A program made the translations under genes and the position numbers. A stretch of DNA of 58,446 bases, from positions 1 to 58,446 of the forward strand of contig CALUKU010000019.1 of the NCBI GenBank assembly GCA_944321295.1, in the 5' to 3' direction. Origin of the DNA: an uncultured Prevotella sp. (GTDB lineage Bacteria; Bacteroidota; Bacteroidia; Bacteroidales; Bacteroidaceae). The notes below the pieces were generated by a model that had not been told where the DNA came from, ran no database searches, and saw only the letters and a list, made by a program, of their open reading frames with translations. Shown here one piece after another: positions 41,333 to 48,121 of this stretch (the first letter of the stretch is position 1; every line of letters starts with the position of its first letter).

Positions 41333-41580
41333 AAGGGTGGAAAGGGCGTTTGAAGGTGAGAAGGTGAGGAGGTGAGAAGGTGAGAAAGGGGGAGGAAAGG
41401 TAAAAGGGTAAAGAGGTAAAACGGCGGAGATAAAGGTAAAAAAGTAAAAGAGTAAAGAGGTAAAACGGTAAAAAGGCGGCTTTGGCAGCAAGGCTATTGT
41501 CCGTTAACTCCTGAGCGAACGCAGTGAGCGATAACTCCTTTTAACTCCTTTAACTCCTTATAAATATACGAAAAAACATT
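41333..41580. repeat. Low-complexity family E and F repeats before the Fe-S protein gene
   Basis: 41310-41475 is a run of purine-rich units (aaggtaaaa, aggtgagaagg, aaagaggtaaaacgg). 41497-41570 contains ttaactcctgagcgaacgca then gtgagcgataactcc and repeated ttaactcctt, a diverged version of the family F element seen at 43.4 and 45.5 kb. Confidence 0.6.
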
Positions 41581-41588
41581 ATGAACTT

Positions 41589-43091
41589 ATGCTAAGAAAA
41601 ATCAGAACAACCCTTGCGCTTGTGGTGTTCGTGCTGATAACGTTGCTGTTTCTTGACGTTACGGGCACGCTTCACAGGTGGTTCGGATGGCTCGCCAGTA
41701 TTCAGTTCTGGCCGGCCTTGCTCGCTATGCACGTAGGTGTTGTCGCCATGTTGGTGGTGCTCACGCTGGTGTTCGGGCGCATTTACTGTTCAGTGATATG
41801 TCCTCTCGGCGTCATGCAGGACGTCATCTCGCGCCTGCACGGCATGCGCAAGAAGAACAGGTTCACGTATTCAAAGGAGAAGCGCTGGCTGCGCTACACG
41901 GTGCTGGCGGTGTTCGTCGCTTCGGCCGTGGCCGGGGTTAACGCCGTTGTGTCGTTGCTTGCGCCTTACAGCTCATACGGCCGCATAGCCGGCAGCCTGA
42001 TGAAGCCCGTCTACGAGGCGGGCAACAACGTGCTGGCGGCCGTGGCCGAGCACTTCAACAGCTACGCCTTTTACAGCGTAGACGTGTGGATGAAGAGTCT
42101 GCCGACACTCGTCGTGGCCTCGCTGACGCTCGTCGTCATAGCCGTGCTGGCCTGGCGGGGCGGCAGGACGTACTGCAACACGATATGTCCCGTGGGCACG
42201 ATACTCAGTTTTCTGGCCCGTTTCTCGTGGCTGAAGGTGCGCATTGACGGCTCGAAATGCGTCGACTGCGGCCTGTGTACGAAGAATTGCAAGGCCTCTG
42301 CCATCGACTTCAAGAACCATCGGATAGACTACAGCCGCTGCGTGGTGTGCGGCGACTGCATCGACAAGTGCCGCAAGGGAGCGATAAGCCTCTCCCAAAC
42401 CCTCCCCCATAGGGAGGGCTTAAAGCCGGATGGCCAAAGCTCCCCCACTGGGGGAGTTGAGGGGGCTGGTCGCCGCTCGTTCCTCCTCGGCTTGGCCGTT
42501 GCCTCTACGGCGGCCGCCATGGCGCAGGAGAAAAAGAAGGTGGACGGCGGACTGGCGGCCATCGAGGACAAGATAGCGCCCGAGAGGCTCACGCCGATAA
42601 CGCCTCCCGGCTCGCTTTCGGCACAGCATTTCGCCCGGCACTGCACGGCCTGCCAGCTGTGCGTGTCAAACTGCCCCAACGGCGTGCTGCGCCCGTCGAC
42701 GGATTTGTCGACGTTCATGCAGCCAACGATGTCATACGAGCGCGGATATTGCCGTCCGGAGTGCACAAGGTGCGGCGACGTTTGCCCCACGGGAGCGATA
42801 AAACCCATAACGCGCGCCGACAAGTCGGCCATGCAGATAGGCCACGCCGTGTGGATAAAGAAGAACTGCGTGCCGCTGACGGACGGCGTGGAGTGCGGCA
42901 ACTGCGCGCGCCATTGCCCCACCGGGGCCATCACGATGGTGCCCGTAGACCCCAAGGACGAACGTTCGCTGAAGATACCCGCCGTGAACGAAGCCCGCTG
43001 CATAGGCTGCGGAGCCTGCGAGAACCTGTGTCCGGCGCGCCCGTTCAGCGCGATATACGTCGAGGGACACGAGGTGCACAGGGAGGTTTAA
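41589..43091 (+). CDS. Membrane-bound polyferredoxin, NapH-like half fused to NapG-like half with internal twin-arginine motif
   Basis: 500 residues. The first part has several membrane helices with CSVICPLGVMQD and CNTICPVGTILSF, the NapH/CcoG-type CxxxCP loops, then two 4Fe-4S sites (CVDCGLCTKNCKASAI, CVVCGDCIDKCRKGAIS). Near residue 293 comes GRRSFLLGLAVASTAAAMAQ, a twin-arginine signal-like segment. The second part has four more 4Fe-4S sites (CTACQLCVSNCP, CTRCGDVCPTGAI, CGNCARHCPTGAI, CIGCGACENLCPARPF). Probably an electron conduit across the inner membrane. About 25 residues between the halves are encoded by a dispersed repeat (42394-42470). Partner genes tatA/tatC lie upstream. Confidence 0.87.
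   Translation: MLRKIRTTLALVVFVLITLLFLDVTGTLHRWFGWLASIQFWPALLAMHVGVVAMLVVLTLVFGRIYCSVICPLGVMQDVISRLHGMRKKNRFTYSKEKRWLRYTVLAVFVASAVAGVNAVVSLLAPYSSYGRIAGSLMKPVYEAGNNVLAAVAEHFNSYAFYSVDVWMKSLPTLVVASLTLVVIAVLAWRGGRTYCNTICPVGTILSFLARFSWLKVRIDGSKCVDCGLCTKNCKASAIDFKNHRIDYSRCVVCGDCIDKCRKGAISLSQTLPHREGLKPDGQSSPTGGVEGAGRRSFLLGLAVASTAAAMAQEKKKVDGGLAAIEDKIAPERLTPITPPGSLSAQHFARHCTACQLCVSNCPNGVLRPSTDLSTFMQPTMSYERGYCRPECTRCGDVCPTGAIKPITRADKSAMQIGHAVWIKKNCVPLTDGVECGNCARHCPTGAITMVPVDPKDERSLKIPAVNEARCIGCGACENLCPARPFSAIYVEGHEVHREV
42394..42470. repeat. Dispersed palindromic repeat inside the polyferredoxin gene
   Basis: Contains ccctcccccatagggaggg (self-complementary) and ctcccccactgggggag (self-complementary) separated by cttaaagccggatggccaaag. 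It is read in frame as TLPHREGLKPDGQSSPTGGV plus a few residues, with no stop. A partial relative (ccccctccggctcccccaag) lies just after the same gene at 43093-43130. Confidence 0.7.
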
Positions 43092-43197
43092 GCCCCCTCC
43101 GGCTCCCCCAAGAGGGAGTGGCGGGTGAGCTAAAAATACTAACTTTCGCATCGGCAAACAACGTTCTTTGGGCGTGTATTGGCGGGACGTTCCATAA

Positions 43198-43451
43198 AAG
43201 ACGGCCTTTCACGCTGTAAAAGGCGGCTTCTCAGAGCCTAAAACACGGCCTTTCGGAAAGCAAAAGACGGCCTTTTGGAACGCAGGATGTAACAAGCTGA
43301 CGCACAGTGAGTTATGAAACAACATTGAAAAGTGAGAAGGTGAGAAAGTGAGAAGGTGAGCCTAGAAGGTCTGGACTTAGGTTGTAAGGCATTCGTCTTT
43401 AACTTTTTAGCGACCGAAGGGAGCTATAACTTCTCTAACTTCTTTAACTTC
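43198..43451. repeat. Repeat mosaic before the aldo/keto reductase gene (families A, E, F)
   Basis: 43198-43280 is a family A array (acggcctttcacgctg, aaaggcggctt, acggcctttcgg, acggccttttgg). 43325-43365 is family E (gtgagaaggtgagaaagtg). 43396-43451 is family F (tttaactttttagcgaccga, agggagctataacttctc and taacttctttaacttc). This fills the whole 373-base gap 43092-43464 apart from the family-like remnant at 43093-43130. Confidence 0.65.
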
Positions 43452-43464
43452 AAATATATAAGAC

Positions 43465-44937
43465 ATGGCAAAAGACATATCAAGACGCAGTTTCCTGAAG
43501 GCCTTAGGCGGCGGAGCCGTGGCCTCGTCGGCACTGCTGGCGGCATGCAAGGACGACAAGCAGACCACCGCCAAGCAGCAGGAGCCGGAGAAGGGAAAGA
43601 TGACATACAGGGTGAACCCTAACACCCGCGACCGCGTGTCGCTGCTGGGCTACGGCATGATGCGCCTGCCCGACAAGAACGCGGGCAAAGACCCGTCGAC
43701 CGGTACGGGCGAGGTGGAGATTGACCAGGAGATGGTTAACCGCCAGGTTGACTACGCCATAGAGCACGGCGTCAACTATTTCGACACGTCGCCCGCCTAC
43801 TGCCAGGGCAAGTCGGAGCGCGCTACGGGCATTGCCCTGAGCCGGCACAAGCGCTCGGAATACTTCATCGCCACGAAGATGTCGAACTTCGCGCCCGAAA
43901 CATGGACGCGCGAGGCCTCGATGGAGATGTTCGAGAATTCGCTAAAGGAGCTTCAGGTGGACTACGTCGACTACCTGCTGCTTCACTCGATAGGGCAGGG
44001 CAAGGACGCCCTCGGCATGTTCAACGGCCGTTACATGGACAACGGCATACTCGACTGGCTCGTGGAACAGAAGAAGAAAGGCCGCATACGCAACCTCGGC
44101 TTCTCGTACCACGGCGACGTGAAGATTTACGACATGCTGCTAAAGTGGCACGACGAGGGCCGCTACCATTGGGACTTCGTGCAGATAGAGCTTAACTATC
44201 TCGACTGGAACTATGCCGACGAGATCAACCAGCGCAACACCGACGCCGTATATCTGTACGGCGAACTGAAGAAGCGCGGCATACCGGCCGTAATCATGGA
44301 GCCGCTGCTGGGCGGCCGTCTGGCCAACGTGCCCGACGCCATCGTGGCAAAGATGAAGCAGCGCGAGCCGGAGCAGAGCGTGGCCTCGTGGGCCTTCCGC
44401 TTCGCCGGAACGCCCGACGGCGTGCTCACCGTGCTCTCGGGCATGACTTACATGGAGCACCTGCGCGAGAACCTTTGCACCTACTCGCCCCTGAAGCCGC
44501 TGACCGACGATGAGCAGAAGTTCCTCATGGAGATTGCCGGCGACATCTACAATCTGAAGACAATACCCTGCAACGACTGCAAATACTGCATGCCCTGTCC
44601 CTACGGAATTGACATCCCGGGCGTGCTCCTGCACTATAACCGCTGCATAAAAGAGGGCAACATGCCTGTAGTAGAGCAGACAAGCGGACAAGCAGACAAG
44701 CAAACAAGCGGGCCTGATGGCTCGTCTGCTCGTATCTCGTCTGCTGAACAAAGTGAGTATCGGCGTGCCCGCAGGGCTTTCCTCATCGGTTACGACCGCA
44801 GCGTGCCGCGCCTGCGCCAGGCCGACCACTGCATTGGCTGCGGGCAATGCGTAGACCATTGTCCGCAGGGTATAGACATCCCGAAGGAGATGCAACGCAT
44901 TGACGAGTTCGTGGAAACGCTCAAGCAGGACGTGTGA
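43465..44937 (+). CDS. Tat-exported aldo/keto reductase-ferredoxin fusion, lipoprotein
   Basis: 490 residues. Tat lipoprotein signal: SRRSFLKALGG (residues 6-16) and lipobox LLAAC, Cys28. The barrel carries LLGYGMMRLP, the catalytic Asp/Tyr in NYFDTSPAY, Lys in FIATKMSN and His in YLLLHSIG, all retained. The C-terminus has two cysteine clusters, CNDCKYCMPCPYGIDIPG and CIGCGQCVDHCPQGIDIP, typical of bacterial AKR-4Fe4S proteins. Between them about 28 residues (QTSGQADKQTSGPDGSSARI and onwards) come from an in-frame family D repeat. Placed downstream of tatA/tatC; likely a periplasmic redox enzyme with unknown substrate. Confidence 0.9.
   Translation: MAKDISRRSFLKALGGGAVASSALLAACKDDKQTTAKQQEPEKGKMTYRVNPNTRDRVSLLGYGMMRLPDKNAGKDPSTGTGEVEIDQEMVNRQVDYAIEHGVNYFDTSPAYCQGKSERATGIALSRHKRSEYFIATKMSNFAPETWTREASMEMFENSLKELQVDYVDYLLLHSIGQGKDALGMFNGRYMDNGILDWLVEQKKKGRIRNLGFSYHGDVKIYDMLLKWHDEGRYHWDFVQIELNYLDWNYADEINQRNTDAVYLYGELKKRGIPAVIMEPLLGGRLANVPDAIVAKMKQREPEQSVASWAFRFAGTPDGVLTVLSGMTYMEHLRENLCTYSPLKPLTDDEQKFLMEIAGDIYNLKTIPCNDCKYCMPCPYGIDIPGVLLHYNRCIKEGNMPVVEQTSGQADKQTSGPDGSSARISSAEQSEYRRARRAFLIGYDRSVPRLRQADHCIGCGQCVDHCPQGIDIPKEMQRIDEFVETLKQDV
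44671..44752. repeat. Family D repeat inside the aldo/keto reductase gene
   Basis: Left arm of agcagacaagcggacaagca units, centre gggcctgatggc, right arm ctcgtctgctcgtatctcgt. Read in frame, the right arm gives SSARISSA, matching LSARISST read from the family D copy at the alkD start. Lies between the two ferredoxin cysteine clusters. Confidence 0.75.
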
Positions 44938-44941
44938 TTTA

Positions 44942-44985
44942 GCAAACAAGTTGACAAGTGACGAGCAGACAAGTGATATGTCAGG
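44942..44985. repeat. Short family D fragment
   Basis: gcaaacaagttgacaagtga then cgagcagacaagtgata, only one arm present. Followed by two copies of atgtcaggt (44977 and 44992). Confidence 0.55.
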
Positions 44986-45012
44986 TCTGTTATGTCAGGT
45001 TGTGATGAGAAA

Positions 45013-45435
45013 ATGTATATGGAAGAACTGAAAAACATTCTTATGTCAGGCGTTTGCCGCGGCGTGGCCCGTTCCGTTTCGGGCGATATACGGCGGTTCG
45101 AGCGCCGTGGAGTGGCCGACCTTTTCAGCCTCGTCACGGACGAGCCGGAGTTTCTGCGCGGAGCGTCAGTTGCCGACAAGGTGATAGGTCGCGGCGCGGC
45201 CCTGCTCCTTGTGAAGGGCGGCGCACGGCGGGTTTACGCCGAGGTAGTCAGTTCGGGCGCGCTCGAAGTGCTGCGGCGGGCGGACGTCGAGGTGTCTTTC
45301 GGCAAGGAAGTGCCCAACATCATCAACCGCGCGGGCACCGACATCTGCCCCGTAGAGAAGCTTACGGGCGGCGTGGAGTCGCCCGACGAGGCGTATCTGA
45401 TGATAAAAGGGTTTCTGACAGACAAGAATTTATAG
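45013..45435 (+). CDS. DUF1893 domain-containing protein
   Basis: About 140 residues: MYMEELKNILMSGVCRGVARS, then ADKVIGRGAALLLVKGGARRVYAEVVSSGALEVLRR and FGKEVPNIINRAGTDICPVEKLTGG. The RGAALLL-A-VVS-AL pattern and NRxGTDxCPVE block are the DUF1893 signature, a cytidine-deaminase-like fold of unknown function. An ATG at 44992 lies in a duplicated atgtcaggt next to repeat DNA, so 45013 is chosen (45019 also possible). It lies between the redox genes and an ECF S component; a link to cofactor metabolism is speculative. Confidence 0.82.
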   Translation: MYMEELKNILMSGVCRGVARSVSGDIRRFERRGVADLFSLVTDEPEFLRGASVADKVIGRGAALLLVKGGARRVYAEVVSSGALEVLRRADVEVSFGKEVPNIINRAGTDICPVEKLTGGVESPDEAYLMIKGFLTDKNL

Positions 45436-45560
45436 AATTAAAAGAAGTTAGAGAAGTTACAGCCGTTACCCCAATGGTGAAGAACAGAATGTAAGGCATA
45501 CGGCTTTAACTTCTTAGCGACCGTAGGGAGCGGTAACTTCTTTAACTTCTATAACTTCAA
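45423..45560. repeat. Family F repeat before the ECF S-component gene
   Basis: Contains aaaagaagttagagaagtta, then the complementary-sense tttaacttcttagcgaccgt, agggagcggtaacttctt and taacttctataacttc. The start overlaps the last codons of the DUF1893 gene. Confidence 0.6.
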
Positions 45561-45591
45561 AAAGGACAACATTTTAATATCAATAACAACA

Positions 45592-46110
45592 ATGAAAACG
45601 ACATCTGTATCGGCGGTTTGCTCGTTGAGCTACCGCGACAGCCGCGCCTACATGGCGGCCGCGCTGTTCGTTGCGGGCAACATCGTGCTGCCCCAGTTGT
45701 GCCACTTAGTGCCGCAGGGCGGCCTGGTGTGGCTCCCAATCTATTTCTTCACGCTCGTTGCGGCGTATAAGTTCGGCCTCACGGCAGGCCTCTTGACGGC
45801 CGTAGCCTCGCCGGTAGCCAACAGCCTGCTCTTCGGCATGCCGGCCGCGGCAATGCTTCCGATTATCCTCGTCAAGTCCGTATTGCTGGCCTTGGCCGCC
45901 TCGTTCGTAGCCTCTAAGGTGCGCGGCGTGGCCCTTTGGGCCGTAGCCCTGGCCGTAGTGGCTTACCAGGCGGTAGGAACGATGGCGGAGTGGGGCATGA
46001 CGGGTTCGCTCACGGCTGCCCTTCAGGACATCCGCTTGGGCTGGCCGGGCATACTTGTGCAAATCTTTGGCGGCTACGTTGTTATGAAGTATCTTAAAGT
46101 GAGGATGTAA
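45592..46110 (+). CDS. ECF-type transporter S component-like membrane protein
   Basis: 172 residues, almost entirely hydrophobic, with five to six predicted helices (YMAAALFVAGNIVLPQLCHL, WLPIYFFTLVAAYKFGLTAG, LLTAVASPVANSLLFGMPAA, ILVKSVLLALAASFVASKVR and others). The pattern AGxLTAxxSPxxNxxLFGMP resembles S components, the substrate-binding membrane part of energy-coupling factor vitamin importers. No EcfA/EcfT genes are next to it, so it would share a module elsewhere. The vitamin is not evident from sequence. Confidence 0.75.
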   Translation: MKTTSVSAVCSLSYRDSRAYMAAALFVAGNIVLPQLCHLVPQGGLVWLPIYFFTLVAAYKFGLTAGLLTAVASPVANSLLFGMPAAAMLPIILVKSVLLALAASFVASKVRGVALWAVALAVVAYQAVGTMAEWGMTGSLTAALQDIRLGWPGILVQIFGGYVVMKYLKVRM

Positions 46111-46144
46111 ACTTTGCGGCGCTCTGCCGCCGTAGACATTACGT

Positions 46145-46178
46145 AAATAGGCCTCGGACATGTCCGAGGCCTATTTTT
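46145..46178. terminator. Perfect 32-bp palindromic terminator
   Basis: aaataggcctcggaca is followed immediately by its exact reverse complement and then extra Ts (to 46178), with A-run on the other side, so it can work in both directions. It lies 34 bases after the S-component stop. Confidence 0.8.
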
Positions 46179-46214
46179 TGTTAGCCATTGCATAAGGGCT
46201 GATATTTTAGTTAA

Positions 46215-46376
46215 CGTGAGTTCGGTATGAGTTTTTTATGTCAAAGAATGTGGAAACACCCTCGCGTAGGGACATAATTTATTATGTCCGCACGTTTCGT
46301 AAGAAACGTATTTTATTAGTGACGCTATAGGATACGCCCCTCCGTGGCGTGCGGACATAATAAATTATGTCCCTAC
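46215..46376. repeat. Family C hairpin element, intact copy 2
   Basis: Begins cgtgagttcggtat and has a perfect 28-bp inverted repeat, arms 46266-46293 and 46349-46376. The centre again has cgtttcgtaagaaacg and acgcccctccgtggcgt mini-hairpins: the same layout as the 14.9-kb copy but with different stem bases. Part of the gene-free stretch 46111-46597. Confidence 0.8.
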
Positions 46377-46451
46377 CTTAAGGATGTGTTATTTATTCAG
46401 TGACCGCTCATGAGCGTATTATATGCATCCAACAGATTTGCTGACGAATTC

Positions 46452-46540
46452 CAATCGGCGGCCTTTTACAAGGCGAAAGGCCGCCGATTGCATAACAAAA
46501 GGCCGCCTTTTACGACGTAAAAGGCGGCCTTTCATAATTT
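46452..46540. repeat. Family A repeat array, copy 6
   Basis: gcggccttttacaaggcgaa, ggccgccgattgcataac, aaaggccgccttttacg and gtaaaaggcggcctttcata alternate. It is followed by ttgccgcttcgtgcggcaac (46557-46576), a hairpin at the 3' end of the minus-strand gene. Confidence 0.65.
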
Positions 46541-46597
46541 ATTGATTGTCAATCTGTTGCCGCTTCGTGCGGCAACAATGCCACTTTCGGGTGGTTG

Positions 46598-48007
46598 TTA
46601 TTTCACGAGGACCTTCTTAACGGTGCCGTCGGGATAAGCTAAGATGTTGATTTCGCCCACTGACGGCTCTGACAGTTGCTGGCCGTTAGTGTTGAAAATC
46701 TTAGGTTCGCCGCCGTTTCCGCCGTCCGTCGTCACGGCGTCTATGCCTGACGGAGTGTCATGTTCCTCTTGAGCCTTTATGGCGTCCTCGAGCAGTTTCT
46801 CGATGGCGGCGATGATTTCCTCTGACGGAGCCATCACCTCGTCGAAATTCTCGGCAAGCGTTTCGTCGGCGTAAGCCTCGTCTACGCTCTTCTGCAGGTT
46901 GTCCGTCTTGGCCTCGATGTAGGCCTGGGCGGCGGTTATCTCCTCGTTGTCCTTAACGTCGGGGGCAACCTCGGCAATCTCGGCAACGGTTTCGGCGAGC
47001 ATGTCGCGCAGCGCCTGAACCGAGTCGTTGGCCGGAGTGTAGTGGGCAAGGAACGAGTTTGTTACCTCAATGCCGCCAACCTCGTCTATCGGGTAAGCCG
47101 CGCCGTCCTCGTCAGACACCAGCACGTTGTCCATCACTACTTCAGAGAGCAGGGGCAGTGTTTCGTCAGCCTTTACGTTGAAGGCGAACACCGTGCCGTC
47201 GCCAGTGGCGATGATTTCGTCGGTAAGGCCGTAAACCATGACGCGCAGTTTGCCGTTTTCAAGCTTGTTGGAGTTGATAATCATGTTCTGGCCGAGCCTG
47301 TCGCCGTATTCAAACACGGTTTCTCCGTTGTCGTTGGTTTCTACGGTGAGGCCCTCGGGCAGAGTGATGTCGGCCTGCATGCCGCGCACTGCGATTTTGT
47401 TGTCTAAGGCAATGCTTATCTTCTTGTAGCTGCCGTCGGTCTTAATGGCCAGCGAGTCTTCGGCCACGTAGAGCTTGCCGATGTTCGGGCTTACTGCCAC
47501 GCTGATGTCGCTCATGGCGTAGCTGGGCGTTTCGCCGCCTTCGCCGGTAACCGTACTGCTGCTGCCGATTATCTTGTTGACGTAGATGTGGCTCAGTTCG
47601 GTGAAGTATTCATCTGCCGTAACCGTGAAGTAAGCCACCGCTCCGCTGTTGCCGCGCATGTTGGTCTGGCCCGAAGGCAGAATCAGCAGGCGGTAGGTTT
47701 GGTTGCCGATGTTGCTCATATAGATACTGTGGGTCGTGCGGTCGAGGCGCTCTTCGTTGCGCTTCAGGCTGCCTTCCTTGTACGTTATGCCTGCGGGCAG
47801 CTGGATGTCCATCTGCAAGGCCGACATGGGGTCGGCGTTGTCGAGGCACACGGCAAGGGTCTTCTCTTCGCCGGGCTTAATGGTGAAGTCGGCTATCGTG
47901 ACTGAGTTCTGTGCCAAGGCGTTGGTGAAGAAGCCCAGCATGACGGCGGTCACGAGCGCCAGCAGCGACGTCCTGCCCGACCTTTTGGTGTATGTGTTCT
48001 TGCTCAT
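46598..48007 (-). CDS. Secreted cohesin-like protein with C-terminal sorting domain
   Basis: 469 residues. Signal MSKNTYTKRSGRTSLLALVTAVMLGFFTNALAQ. Two cohesin-like beta-sandwiches: about 33-155 (KTLAVCLDNADPMSALQMDIQLPAGITY) and about 165-325 (KKISIALDNKIAVRGMQADITLPEGLTV). About 330-430 is a helical repeat (VDEAYADETLAENFDEVMAP) like those of the giant neighbour. The tail INILAYPDGTVKKVLVK is a T9SS-type sorting domain. It lies 114 bases after the giant gene, past a terminator-like hairpin. It may bind the dockerin of the giant protein (inference). Confidence 0.8.
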   Translation of the reverse strand: MSKNTYTKRSGRTSLLALVTAVMLGFFTNALAQNSVTIADFTIKPGEEKTLAVCLDNADPMSALQMDIQLPAGITYKEGSLKRNEERLDRTTHSIYMSNIGNQTYRLLILPSGQTNMRGNSGAVAYFTVTADEYFTELSHIYVNKIIGSSSTVTGEGGETPSYAMSDISVAVSPNIGKLYVAEDSLAIKTDGSYKKISIALDNKIAVRGMQADITLPEGLTVETNDNGETVFEYGDRLGQNMIINSNKLENGKLRVMVYGLTDEIIATGDGTVFAFNVKADETLPLLSEVVMDNVLVSDEDGAAYPIDEVGGIEVTNSFLAHYTPANDSVQALRDMLAETVAEIAEVAPDVKDNEEITAAQAYIEAKTDNLQKSVDEAYADETLAENFDEVMAPSEEIIAAIEKLLEDAIKAQEEHDTPSGIDAVTTDGGNGGEPKIFNTNGQQLSEPSVGEINILAYPDGTVKKVLVK

Positions 48008-48048
48008 GTCTTTATGATTAAGATTGTAGTTATTACCTTTTTCCTTTT

Positions 48049-48088
48049 AAAAGAAGGCGCGGCAGCCTCGCTTGGCGGCCACGCCTTC
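48049..48088 (-). terminator. Hairpin between giant gene and cohesin-like gene
   Basis: On the minus strand gaaggcgtggc pairs with gccgcgccttc (one mismatch) around a loop and is followed by ttttaaaagg. It could reduce read-through into the downstream gene, setting unequal amounts of the two proteins. Confidence 0.55.
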
Positions 48089-48121
48089 GCCATGGTTGGA
48101 AGTGTCTGTTGCTGTTTCTTA

